Below are positions 25,549-32,895 of a DNA stretch of 32,895 nt, piece by piece. Location of the stretch: positions 1-32,895 of the forward strand of contig CAMCZO010000028.1 in NCBI GenBank assembly GCA_945887955.1. The letters are read 5' to 3'. Under the pieces are notes generated by a model, which saw only the letters and a list, made by a program, of their open reading frames with translations, ran no database searches and had not been told where the DNA came from. The DNA is from Chitinophaga pinensis (GTDB lineage: Bacteria > Bacteroidota > Bacteroidia > B-17B0 > Aurantibacillaceae). The stretch's first letter is position 1, and every line of letters begins with the position of its first letter. The position numbers were made by a program, and so were the translations under genes.

Positions 25549-26118
25549 ATGGCAACTAATAAACATATTATTCACGGAATTTTTGGCGACGAAGTGCCAA
25601 TGATGGAGGCAATAAAAAAATTGAGAGCTTCTGGCATTCGAATTAAAGATGTATTTTCTCCAATGCCTGTTCACGGCTTAGATTCTCTGATAGGTTTACC
25701 TAGAACCCGTATTGCAATTTGTGCATTTATATATGGTTTAACCGGATTAGGTTTAGCTACATTAATGATGTGGTACATGATGATTTCTGATTGGCCAAAT
25801 GATGTTGGTGGTAAACCAAATTGGCAATATTATTTTAACATTCCCGCTTTTATTCCAATTACTTTCGAAAGTACTGTGTTTTGTGCTGCACATGGAATGG
25901 CATTAACTTATTTTTTACGTTGTTGGTTAATACCTGGTGCAAAAGCAAAAAATCCCGATCCAAGAACTACAGATGATAAGTTTTTAGTTTATTTAGATTT
26001 AAACGACGATCAAGCAAAAAAAGCTGAGATTATTTTAACAGAAAATGGTGCTGAAGAGGTTAATCAAATCAAATCTTACGTTGTTGAACCAAAATACATT
26101 TTAGAAGAAACACATTAG
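25549..26118 (+). CDS. actD: ACIII subunit ActD (DUF3341)
   Basis: ActD is a small membrane subunit of ACIII with a structural role. The 189-residue protein has a cytoplasmic N-terminal domain (HGIFGDEVPMMEAIKKLRAS, then VFSPMPVHGLD), two transmembrane helices (about 61-82 and 102-125) separated by a Trp-rich loop (SDWPNDVGGKPNWQYY), and a charged C-terminal domain with DLNDDQAKKAEIIL resembling a ferredoxin-like ACT/PII fold. All are diagnostic of DUF3341. It sits in the conserved actC-actD-actE order with 10 bases to actE. Confidence 0.93.
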   Translation: MATNKHIIHGIFGDEVPMMEAIKKLRASGIRIKDVFSPMPVHGLDSLIGLPRTRIAICAFIYGLTGLGLATLMMWYMMISDWPNDVGGKPNWQYYFNIPAFIPITFESTVFCAAHGMALTYFLRCWLIPGAKAKNPDPRTTDDKFLVYLDLNDDQAKKAEIILTENGAEEVNQIKSYVVEPKYILEETH

Positions 26119-26128
26119 TATTATAATA

Positions 26129-26755
26129 ATGAAAAGAAAATACAAAACCATCAAATTATCCCTTGCCACTTCATGTGTTGCGCTATTAATGGCAGGGTTT
26201 TCATCTTGTGGTAAAAAAGATGCAAACAGTCCAGGTGTAGAATTTATGCCGGATATGTATCGTTCGCCATCTTTAGAATACTACAGCGTTCATACTGTTG
26301 ATGGAGATACCATAAATAATGCAATGAAACCAGCATCTGGTTCGGTGGCTAGAGGATATCTTCCTTACGCATACCCCAATACTCCTGAAGGATACGAAAA
26401 AGCTGGATTAAATCTGCATAATCCATTTAATGCTGATTTATATCGGGCAGATTTTGAAAAGGAGGGAGAAATATTATTTAGTAAGTTTTGTATTCACTGT
26501 CATGGTGCAGCCGGAGCAGGAGATGGTAAAGTCTCAGCAAAATTGCCTGGTCCGCCTCCAGCATATGATGGCCCATTAAAAAATTTACCTGAAGGAAAAA
26601 TTTTCCATTCCATTACATACGGAAAAGGGACTATGGGTTCGCATGCTAGCCAGCTTACTCAAGAAGAACGTTGGAAATTAGTTTATTATGTTCAAAAATT
26701 ACAAGGTCCAAAGGTTGCGCCAACTGATAGTTTAAAAGTTGTTGCTCCCAGATAA
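26129..26755 (+). CDS. actE: ACIII subunit ActE, monohaem cytochrome c lipoprotein
   Basis: ActE is the monohaem cytochrome c of ACIII, placed to hand electrons to the oxidase. The 208-residue protein has a lipoprotein signal with probable lipidated Cys27 (AGFSSC). After a conserved linker (FMPDMYRSPSLEYY and a PVARG-like segment, here SVARGYLPY) comes the cytochrome domain with C121-I-H-C124-H125 and a probable Met169 ligand (YGKGTMGSHASQLT). The GAAGAGDGKV stretch after the haem motif is typical of the family. It lies 10 bases after actD and 29 bases before actF. Confidence 0.94.
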   Translation: MKRKYKTIKLSLATSCVALLMAGFSSCGKKDANSPGVEFMPDMYRSPSLEYYSVHTVDGDTINNAMKPASGSVARGYLPYAYPNTPEGYEKAGLNLHNPFNADLYRADFEKEGEILFSKFCIHCHGAAGAGDGKVSAKLPGPPPAYDGPLKNLPEGKIFHSITYGKGTMGSHASQLTQEERWKLVYYVQKLQGPKVAPTDSLKVVAPR

Positions 26756-26784
26756 ATAATATTAATTAAGATTTAAGAGAGATT

Positions 26785-28017
26785 ATGAATACCGAAAAAT
26801 TAAATTTTATATTTCCTTCAAAAGCAAAATTAACTGCTTTTATTTTTATGGCTGTTGGCTTAATATCTATTATAGCCATGTTTTTAACAGACCATGTTGA
26901 GGGCGATGCTAATTATCATCTAAACAGAGCTTGGAGCAACGTATTTGCAGGTTCTTTTTTCTTTATGGCCTTATCATTGGCAGCAGCTTTTTTCTTAGGC
27001 TTGCAATATGCCGCTGAATCAGGTTGGTCAACTACTATTAAAAGAATTATCGAAGCAGTTACCATGTATTTGCCTTGGGGTTTAAGTTTTATGATGTTGT
27101 TATTTATTTTAGGTCAAATGCATGTTCATCATATTTACCATTGGATGGCAGATGGGATTGCTACACCAGGTAACGTGCATTATGATAAAATTATAGCAGA
27201 CAAGATGGGTTATTTTGGTGCTTCTTGGTGGATCAGAACCATTTTATACATGGTTGGTTGGTATTGGTTTACAATGAAATTACGTAAGAATTCATTAGAC
27301 GCTGATAAATTAGATATAGATATTAATAACAGTTACCATTGGAAAAACATTAAATTGGGTGCTTGGTTTATGGTTTTATTTGCAGTTACCTCTTCTACTG
27401 CTTCATGGGATTGGCTAATGAGTATCGATACTCACTGGTTTTCTACTTTATTTGGATGGTATATTTTTTCAGGAATGTGGATCAGCGCTTTAGTCGCTAT
27501 TACCATTTTATTAGTTTGGTTAAAAAAAATTGGATACATGGAGTTTGTTACCGAAAGTACGGTTCATGATATGGGTAAATGGATGTTTGCGATCTCTTTC
27601 TTGTGGACATATCTTTATTTTTCTCAATTCATGTTAATTTGGTATGCCGATATTCCTGAAGAAGTTGTTTATTTTCAAACTCGTTGGGAAAGTTATAAGG
27701 CCCTTATGTGGACAGTGTTTTTTGTAAATTTTGCTTTTCCAATGGTTATGTTAATGAGTCGCGATTGTAAAAGAAACTTTTTCTTTTTAATGTTTGTAGG
27801 CACAATTATTTTTATTGGCCATTATTTAGATTTAATAATGATTGTGATGCCAGGTACTGTTGGTAATCACTGGACAGGATTAAGTTGGATGGAATTCGGG
27901 ACATTCTTTTTCTTTTTAGGTATATTTATTTACGTAGTTCTTAATGCGCTCTCTAAAGCTCCTTTACTCGTAAAAAATCATCCATTCTTACAAGAAAGTT
28001 TACACCATTCAACCTAA
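26785..28017 (+). CDS. actF: ACIII subunit ActF, NrfD-like membrane protein
   Basis: ActF is the second NrfD-like integral membrane subunit of ACIII and a paralogue of ActC. Whether it binds quinol is less certain than for ActC; a role in proton translocation has been proposed for the family. The 410-residue protein has about ten helices. Conserved polar and histidine-bearing stretches include GQMHVHHIYHWM (about 112-123), SWDWLMSIDTHWFST (about 207-221), FLWTYLYFSQFMLIWY (about 273-288) and FIGHYLDLIMIVMPG. It overlaps nothing and is followed after 57 bases by the oxidase gene coxB. Confidence 0.93.
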   Translation: MNTEKLNFIFPSKAKLTAFIFMAVGLISIIAMFLTDHVEGDANYHLNRAWSNVFAGSFFFMALSLAAAFFLGLQYAAESGWSTTIKRIIEAVTMYLPWGLSFMMLLFILGQMHVHHIYHWMADGIATPGNVHYDKIIADKMGYFGASWWIRTILYMVGWYWFTMKLRKNSLDADKLDIDINNSYHWKNIKLGAWFMVLFAVTSSTASWDWLMSIDTHWFSTLFGWYIFSGMWISALVAITILLVWLKKIGYMEFVTESTVHDMGKWMFAISFLWTYLYFSQFMLIWYADIPEEVVYFQTRWESYKALMWTVFFVNFAFPMVMLMSRDCKRNFFFLMFVGTIIFIGHYLDLIMIVMPGTVGNHWTGLSWMEFGTFFFFLGIFIYVVLNALSKAPLLVKNHPFLQESLHHST

Positions 28018-28074
28018 GAATTAAATAAAAAAAGTATAAACAACGATAATTAAATTTTTTAAATATATAGTAAA

Positions 28075-29106
28075 ATGAGTTTATTAGTTCTGTTAGCCAT
28101 AGTATTATTGATAATTGCCGGACACCAATTGTTAAAAATTATTGAGTTAAGTCGAAGTTTGAAAAAAACAAAAGAGTGGCAAATTAGCGACTCAGATAAT
28201 AATATGATGGGGAAAGCCATGCTGTTATTTATGTTTTTGTTTTTTGCTTTTTTCTTTTGGCAAGTGGATCGTTGGATAAGCCGTTCTTTACCTCCAGCTG
28301 CTTCTGAGCATGGAGTAAAAATAGACGAGCTTTGGGATGCAAATATGTATTTAGTTACTGTGTCATTTTTAATTACTAATTTCTTTTTATTTTGGTTTGC
28401 ATACAAGTATAGAGGTAACCATAAAAATAAAGCTTTTTACTTAACTCATAATAATAAATTAGAAATGATTTGGACCATTGTTCCTGCAGTAGCCTTAGCA
28501 TTTATTATTATTTTTGGTTTAAAGTATTGGAACGAAATAATGGACGATGCAACCGATAAAAATAAAGTAACAATAGAGTTATATGCAAAACAATTCGATT
28601 GGACTGCTCGATATACTGGTAAAGACGGAAAATTAGGCGAAACTGATTATAGACAAATTTCCGGTACCAACTCAGTAGGAATGGATACTACAGACGCTTT
28701 TGGAAATGATGATATGTTAGTTAGAAATGAATTTCACATTCCAGTTGGGCGTCAAATTGAACTTCTCATGAGAAGCCGTGATGTTATTCATAGCGCTTAT
28801 TTACCTCATTTTCGTGCCCAAATGAATTGTGTGCCAGGGATGATTACAACTTTTAAATTTATTCCTACTAAAACCACTGCACAAATGCGCAAAGATCCTT
28901 ATACCCTTAAAATGATGGATGGCATTAATAAACAGCGTGCTAAATTTAACGAAGAGCCAGTTGAATTTGATTATCTGTTGTTGTGCAATAAAATTTGTGG
29001 CGCCTCGCATTATAATATGCAAATGAATGTAGTGGTGGATTCTGAGGAAGATTATAATGCATGGATTGCAAAACAAAAAGCAGTTAAAGTTGTTGCAACT
29101 AAATAA
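28075..29106 (+). CDS. coxB: Cytochrome c oxidase subunit II (CuA)
   Basis: Subunit II receives electrons at the binuclear CuA site and passes them to haem a in CoxA. The 343-residue protein has CuA ligands H239 (DVIHSAYLP), C304, C308, H312 and M315 (CNKICGASHYNM). The usual glutamate between the cysteines (CxExC) is lysine here (K306). Four hydrophobic segments precede the cupredoxin domain (about 2-20, 47-63, 92-110 and 131-150), two more than the classic hairpin. No cytochrome c domain is fused to it, so it is aa3 rather than caa3 type. Position between actF and coxA supports an ACIII-oxidase supercomplex. Confidence 0.95.
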   Translation: MSLLVLLAIVLLIIAGHQLLKIIELSRSLKKTKEWQISDSDNNMMGKAMLLFMFLFFAFFFWQVDRWISRSLPPAASEHGVKIDELWDANMYLVTVSFLITNFFLFWFAYKYRGNHKNKAFYLTHNNKLEMIWTIVPAVALAFIIIFGLKYWNEIMDDATDKNKVTIELYAKQFDWTARYTGKDGKLGETDYRQISGTNSVGMDTTDAFGNDDMLVRNEFHIPVGRQIELLMRSRDVIHSAYLPHFRAQMNCVPGMITTFKFIPTKTTAQMRKDPYTLKMMDGINKQRAKFNEEPVEFDYLLLCNKICGASHYNMQMNVVVDSEEDYNAWIAKQKAVKVVATK

Positions 29107-29139
29107 TTATTTAAATTAACATTTATAAATAGTATATAT

Positions 29140-30978
29140 ATGGCTACCAAATCTAAAACCATAACAAAAGTAGAAATCGAACATTTGGTTCATCACGACC
29201 ATGTTCAAGAAGATGCTCATGATGATGATCATGAAGAAAGTTTTGTGAGCAAATATATTTTTAGTCAAGATCATAAAATGATCTCTCGTCAGTTTTTAAT
29301 TACTGCAATAATTATGGGAGTAATTGCAATGACTATGTCAGTTGTTTTTAGATTACAATTAGCTTGGCCAGGAGAAAAATTCGCGTTTATTAACGCTTTA
29401 TTAGGAGATAAGTGGGGCAAGGATGGAATTTTAGATCCCAATATGTATTTAGCATTAGTTACTATTCACGGAACAATAATGGTTTTTTTCGTTTTAACTG
29501 GTGGTTTAAGCGGGACTTTTAGCAATTTATTAATTCCTTATCAAGTTGGAGCCAGAGATATGGCTTCTGGCTTTTTAAATATGTTGTCTTATTGGTTTTT
29601 CTTTGCTTCAACATCTATTATGCTTTGCTCATTATTTATCCAAGATGGACCTGCTTCTTCCGGATGGACAATTTATCCTCCTTTATCCGCACTTCCTGAA
29701 GCTATACCCGGCTCTAAATTAGGAATGACTTTGTGGTTAGTATCTATGGCTATATTTGTTATATCTTCATTATTAGGAAGTTTAAATTATATAATTACCA
29801 TACTTAATTTGAGAGCAAAGGGCATGACGATGACTCGTTTGCCTTTATCTATTTGGACCTTTTTTGTTACAGCAATTCTAGGGGTTTTATCTTTTCCAGT
29901 TTTATTTTCTGCAGTACTATTATTAATTTTTGATAGAAGCTTTAATACTTCTTTTTATTTATCTGATATTTATATTGGTGGAAGACCCTTAGATAATGTA
30001 GGTGGAAGCCCAGTATTATTTGAGCACCTTTTTTGGTTTTTGGGCCATCCAGAAGTTTACATTGTTTTGTTACCAGCTTTAGGCATTACCTCCGAAGTAA
30101 TTGCAACAAGTTCTCGTAAACCTATTTTTGGTTACAGAGCAATGATAGGTTCTATTTTAGCCATTGGATTTTTATCATTTATAGTATGGGGTCATCATAT
30201 GTTTATGACTGGCATGAATCCTTTTTTAGGTTCGGTTTTTGTTTTTACAACCCTATTAATTGCTATACCTTCTGCTGTTAAAGCTTTTAATTATATTACA
30301 ACTATGTGGAAGGGAAACATTCAGCTTACACCCGGTATGTTGTTCTCTATTGGCTTGGTTTCTTCTTTTATTACTGGTGGTGTAACTGGTATTATTTTAG
30401 CCGATTCTACATTAGATATTAATGTACACGACACCTATTTTGTAGTAGCACACTTTCATATTGTAATGGGCCTAAGTGCTATTTTTGGTATGTTTGCTGG
30501 TATATATCACTGGTTCCCAAAAATGTTTTTACGAATGATGAATAAAAAATTAGGTTACGTTCATTTTTGGTTAACAATTATTTGTGCCTATGGCGTGTTT
30601 TTTCCGATGCACTTTTTAGGACTTGCTGGCGTACCAAGAAGATATTATACAAATAGCGCGTTTCCAATGTTTGATAATTTAGTTGATATTAACGAGATTG
30701 TTACCTATTTCGCTATTTTTGGAGCTCTTGCTCAAGGCGTATTTTTATTTAACTTTTTCTATAGTATCTTTCGTGGAGAAAAAGCCCCTCAAAATCCTTG
30801 GAAATCTAATACACTTGAGTGGACAACTCCTATGGCTAATATTCATGGTAACTGGCCAGGCGCTTTACCTGTAGTTCATCGTTGGCCTTATGATTATAGT
30901 AAGCCAGGAAATGAATTAGATTTTATACCTCAAACTGTTCCTTTAAAAGAAGGAGAGCTAGATGGTGGTTCTCATTAA
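29140..30978 (+). CDS. coxA: Cytochrome c oxidase subunit I (haem-copper, type A)
   Basis: Subunit I holds haem a, haem a3 and CuB, reduces oxygen to water and pumps protons. In 612 residues the ligands are H110 and H440 for haem a, H438 for haem a3, and H303, H352 and H353 for CuB. The Tyr cross-link is Y307 and the D-channel glutamate E305 (LGHPEVYIVL), which mark an A1-type enzyme. The D-channel entrance aspartate is D140 (GARDMASGFLN). The first 34 residues are hydrophilic and rich in His, Asp and Glu (HLVHHDHVQEDAHDDDHEE). It is the last gene of the operon, 25 bases before a strong terminator hairpin. Subunit III and IV genes are not adjacent. Confidence 0.97.
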   Translation: MATKSKTITKVEIEHLVHHDHVQEDAHDDDHEESFVSKYIFSQDHKMISRQFLITAIIMGVIAMTMSVVFRLQLAWPGEKFAFINALLGDKWGKDGILDPNMYLALVTIHGTIMVFFVLTGGLSGTFSNLLIPYQVGARDMASGFLNMLSYWFFFASTSIMLCSLFIQDGPASSGWTIYPPLSALPEAIPGSKLGMTLWLVSMAIFVISSLLGSLNYIITILNLRAKGMTMTRLPLSIWTFFVTAILGVLSFPVLFSAVLLLIFDRSFNTSFYLSDIYIGGRPLDNVGGSPVLFEHLFWFLGHPEVYIVLLPALGITSEVIATSSRKPIFGYRAMIGSILAIGFLSFIVWGHHMFMTGMNPFLGSVFVFTTLLIAIPSAVKAFNYITTMWKGNIQLTPGMLFSIGLVSSFITGGVTGIILADSTLDINVHDTYFVVAHFHIVMGLSAIFGMFAGIYHWFPKMFLRMMNKKLGYVHFWLTIICAYGVFFPMHFLGLAGVPRRYYTNSAFPMFDNLVDINEIVTYFAIFGALAQGVFLFNFFYSIFRGEKAPQNPWKSNTLEWTTPMANIHGNWPGALPVVHRWPYDYSKPGNELDFIPQTVPLKEGELDGGSH

Positions 30979-31002
30979 CTTTCGTTAATATTATTAAAAC
31001 AA

Positions 31003-31036
31003 AAAAAACCTCTTATTTTTTAATAAGAGGTTTTTT
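31003..31036. terminator. Bidirectional intrinsic terminator between coxA and the oxoamine synthase
   Basis: A perfect 9-base stem (CCTCTTATT at 31009-31017 with AATAAGAGG at 31022-31030) has a TTTT loop and is flanked by six A on the left and six T on the right that extend the pairing to 15 base pairs. Because the T run appears on both strands, it can end transcription of the respiratory operon and of the convergent minus-strand gene. It starts 25 bases after the coxA stop and ends 16 bases before the other stop. Confidence 0.92.
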
Positions 31037-31051
31037 GTTTAAGTATAAAAA

Positions 31052-32311
31052 TTATAATGCTTGAGAAAAACCAGCTTTAATTTTATCAGCAGCATATTCG
31101 CCACCATATAGTTTATCTTTTATTTTACTGTAAGATTCAACGGTATATTTTACATCATCAAGTGTGTGCAAAGCTGTTGGAATTAAGCGTAAAATAATCA
31201 TCCCTTTTGGAATAACCGGATAAACGACCATAGAACAAAAAATACCATAATTTTCGCGTAAATCAATTACCATATTTGTGGCTTCGGGTATTGATCCTCT
31301 CATATATACTGGGGTTACCATAGTATTGGTGACGCCAATATCAAAACCTGCTTCAACTAATCCTTTTTGTAAGGTTTTTGCAACTTCCCATAATTTTGCA
31401 CGATATTCTGGATGTTTATTGATTAATTCTAATCTTTTTAATAAGCCATAAACCAATGGCAATGGCAAAGATTTTGCAAAAATCTGAGAACGCATGTTAT
31501 AGCGTAAAAAAGTAATAATTTCTTTATTTGAACTTATAAAACCACCAATTAAAGCAAATGATTTAGCAAATGTGCCAAAGTAAATATCAATCCCATCTTG
31601 ACAATTTTGTTCTTCGCCTGTGCCTCCTCCATTAGGGCCCATAGTGCCAATACCGTGAGCATCATCAACTAATAAACGGAAGTTGAATTTTTTCTTTAAT
31701 TCGATAATTTCTTTTAATTTTCCTTGGTCTCCTCGCATACCAAATACGCCTTCGGTAATTACTAGAATGCCCCCTCCCGTTTGTTCTGCTAATTTTGTAG
31801 CTCGCTCTAATTGTTTAACACAATCTTCTACGTCATTGTGTTTAAAAACATAACGTTTACCCATGTGTAATCTTACCCCATCTATAATACAAGCATGGCT
31901 TTCGGCATCATAAACAATTACATCATGCCGATCAACTATCGCATCAATACTTGAGACAATAGCTTGGTAACCAAAATTACAAAGTATGGTATCTTCTTTT
32001 TTTACTAATTGCGACAAACCATTTTCTAAAGCCTCATGATAATCAGAGTTGCCACTCATCATACGTGCTCCCATTGGGGCGGCTAAACCAAACTTTCTAC
32101 TTCCTTCTATATCAGCCTCTCTAACTTCGGGATGATTAGCTAAACCTAAATAATTGTTTAAACTCCAATTAAGCATTTTTGTATTTCTAAAAATCATATG
32201 AGGATTAATATCCCCTTCTAATTTTGGAAACGTAAAATAGCCATGCGACTCTTTGGCATGCTCGCCAATTGGGCCTAAATTAGTTTTTATTTTTTCAAAA
32301 ATATCTTTCAT
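31052..32311 (-). CDS. PLP-dependent alpha-oxoamine synthase-family enzyme
   Basis: The family condenses an amino acid with an acyl-CoA with loss of CO2 (KBL, BioF, HemA and serine palmitoyltransferase belong to it). In 419 residues the PLP lysine is K250 (GTFAKSFALIGG), with cofactor-contacting D216 and H219 (LLVDDAHGIGTMG). The acceptor-side motifs WSLNNYLGLANHPEV (about 49-63) and AAPMGARMMSGN (about 77-88) also fit. The early segment PIGEHAKESHGYFTFPKLEG differs from classic KBL and BioF. I recall this as a Bacteroidota-wide subgroup often labelled an aminotransferase. Candidate roles are serine palmitoyl transfer or the cysteate acyl transfer that starts sulfonolipid synthesis; neither is shown by the sequence. 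It stands alone, with its own promoter. Confidence 0.85.
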   Translation of the reverse strand: MKDIFEKIKTNLGPIGEHAKESHGYFTFPKLEGDINPHMIFRNTKMLNWSLNNYLGLANHPEVREADIEGSRKFGLAAPMGARMMSGNSDYHEALENGLSQLVKKEDTILCNFGYQAIVSSIDAIVDRHDVIVYDAESHACIIDGVRLHMGKRYVFKHNDVEDCVKQLERATKLAEQTGGGILVITEGVFGMRGDQGKLKEIIELKKKFNFRLLVDDAHGIGTMGPNGGGTGEEQNCQDGIDIYFGTFAKSFALIGGFISSNKEIITFLRYNMRSQIFAKSLPLPLVYGLLKRLELINKHPEYRAKLWEVAKTLQKGLVEAGFDIGVTNTMVTPVYMRGSIPEATNMVIDLRENYGIFCSMVVYPVIPKGMIILRLIPTALHTLDDVKYTVESYSKIKDKLYGGEYAADKIKAGFSQAL

Positions 32312-32327
32312 TAAATTATTTATATTA

Positions 32328-32335
32328 CAAAGGTA
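32328..32335 (-). promoter_or_regulatory. Putative -7 promoter element (TACCTTTG, minus strand)
   Basis: Read on the minus strand this is TACCTTTG, an exact TAnnTTTG match 16 bases ahead of the oxoamine synthase start at 32311. No TTG lies at the expected -33 distance on the minus strand. The position is plausible for a short-leader transcript. Confidence 0.4.
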
Positions 32336-32428
32336 CTTATTTTTAATAAATTACTCTCCTAAATAGTATTTCAATTATAAATTATGTTATAAATTTTTTT
32401 TTGTTTATTTTTATTTAAATTATAGACC

Positions 32429-32895
32429 ATGAAAAAACAAAACCCATCATATAAATTATTTTTAACAGCATTAGTTATATTCTTTTTTATTATTCAGGGT
32501 AATGCTCAAACCTCAACCAATGCCGCAGGTGGCGACGCAACAGGCCCAGGTGGCTCGGTTGCCTATTCGTTAGGGCAACCATTTTATATTACTTATACAG
32601 GTGCTAATGGCACAGTAGCTCAAGGGGTGCAACAAACGTATCAAATTTTTAGTTTAGGAATAAACCAAAGCGAACTAAATATTTCTTTAGCTGTTTTTCC
32701 CAACCCTACTTACGATAACCTATACATAGAGATAAAAGATTTTAATAACGAAAATTTAAGCTACGAATTATTTGATATTCAAGCTAAACTATTGGCAAAG
32801 GGTTTAATAACAAGTAAGCAAACACAAATAAGTCTGATTACTTTGCCACCTTCGGCATACTTTATGCACATCAGCCAAAAAAACAAAAAAATACA
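32429..32895 (+). CDS. Secreted protein with T9SS type A sorting domain, cut off by the window end
   Basis: The reading frame begins at ATG 32429 and runs off the window after 155 codons. Residues 1-26 are a signal peptide (ending QGNAQ). A short conserved region follows: NAAGGDATGPGGSVAYSLGQ, then a TGANGTVAQGVQQTYQIF stretch. This is a common stand-alone module in Bacteroidota, usually placed just before a sorting domain. From about residue 90 the T9SS type A domain starts (LAVFPNPTYDNLYIEI, YELFDIQAKLL, then LPPSAYFMHISQ). Only a few residues of the domain should be missing, so the protein probably ends just beyond the window. It is a small T9SS cargo of unknown role, divergent from the oxoamine synthase gene. 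Confidence 0.85.
   Translation, partial: MKKQNPSYKLFLTALVIFFFIIQGNAQTSTNAAGGDATGPGGSVAYSLGQPFYITYTGANGTVAQGVQQTYQIFSLGINQSELNISLAVFPNPTYDNLYIEIKDFNNENLSYELFDIQAKLLAKGLITSKQTQISLITLPPSAYFMHISQKNKKI

Noticed and set aside
28059..29076. Minus-strand frames opposite coxB
   Set aside because: They mirror the coxB coding sequence and encode no recognisable protein.
1..32895. CRISPR arrays, tRNA or rRNA genes, insertion sequences, phage or defence islands
   Set aside because: No regularly spaced repeats, cloverleaf-like segments, transposase or integrase motifs, or known defence domains were seen on either strand.

Overview
The window is AT-rich chromosomal DNA from a member of the phylum Bacteroidota. 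Four things support this. Two complete proteins and one cut-off protein carry type IX secretion (T9SS) C-terminal sorting domains. A complete alternative complex III (ACIII) operon runs into aa3-type oxidase genes. Start codons follow A/T-rich leaders with little Shine-Dalgarno signal. Several gene starts have a TAnnTTTG box, the -7 element of Bacteroidota promoters. The class within the phylum (Chitinophagia, Sphingobacteriia or Flavobacteriia-like) cannot be fixed by eye. No tRNA, rRNA, CRISPR array, insertion sequence, integrase or phage gene was found, so this looks like ordinary core chromosome with a few lineage-specific envelope genes.

Layout. 1-150 is the tail of a VanZ-like membrane protein. 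178-1107 (minus) is an unrecognised secreted protein. 1411-5831 (plus) is a secreted-protein block: two tandem thioredoxin-fold proteins (DUF4369/DUF5106-like N-terminal part plus a CGHC thioredoxin domain), then a secreted von Willebrand A-like protein. From 15908 down to 5960 everything is on the minus strand. In transcription order it reads: TonB-dependent receptor, PduO-type cobalamin adenosyltransferase, PaaI-like hotdog thioesterase, small secreted basic/aromatic protein, PcaF/PaaJ-like thiolase, uracil phosphoribosyltransferase (upp), BshC (bacillithiol synthesis), a T9SS cargo protein, a cysteine-free SCO-like protein and a canonical SCO lipoprotein. 16118-19174 (plus) is a 1018-residue T9SS surface protein closed by a clear terminator.

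The centrepiece is 19469-30978 (plus): actA-actB-actC-actD-actE-actF-coxB-coxA, ending in a strong bidirectional terminator. ACIII (ActA-F) oxidises membrane quinol through ActC (and possibly ActF). Electrons pass through the Fe-S clusters of ActB and the haems of ActA and ActE to the CuA centre of CoxB, and CoxA reduces oxygen. The co-transcribed layout fits the ACIII-aa3 supercomplex known in this phylum. Oxidase subunits III and IV, haem A synthesis and the farnesyltransferase are not in the window. A PLP-dependent alpha-oxoamine synthase-family gene (minus) converges on the same terminator, and the window ends inside another T9SS cargo gene.

The most interesting observations are the SCO pair, where one overlapping copy has lost all three copper ligands; the six-haem ActA made by an N-terminal monohaem cytochrome c fusion; and the tandem thioredoxin plus von Willebrand A secreted block. 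I did not find a clearly new defence or mobile system.
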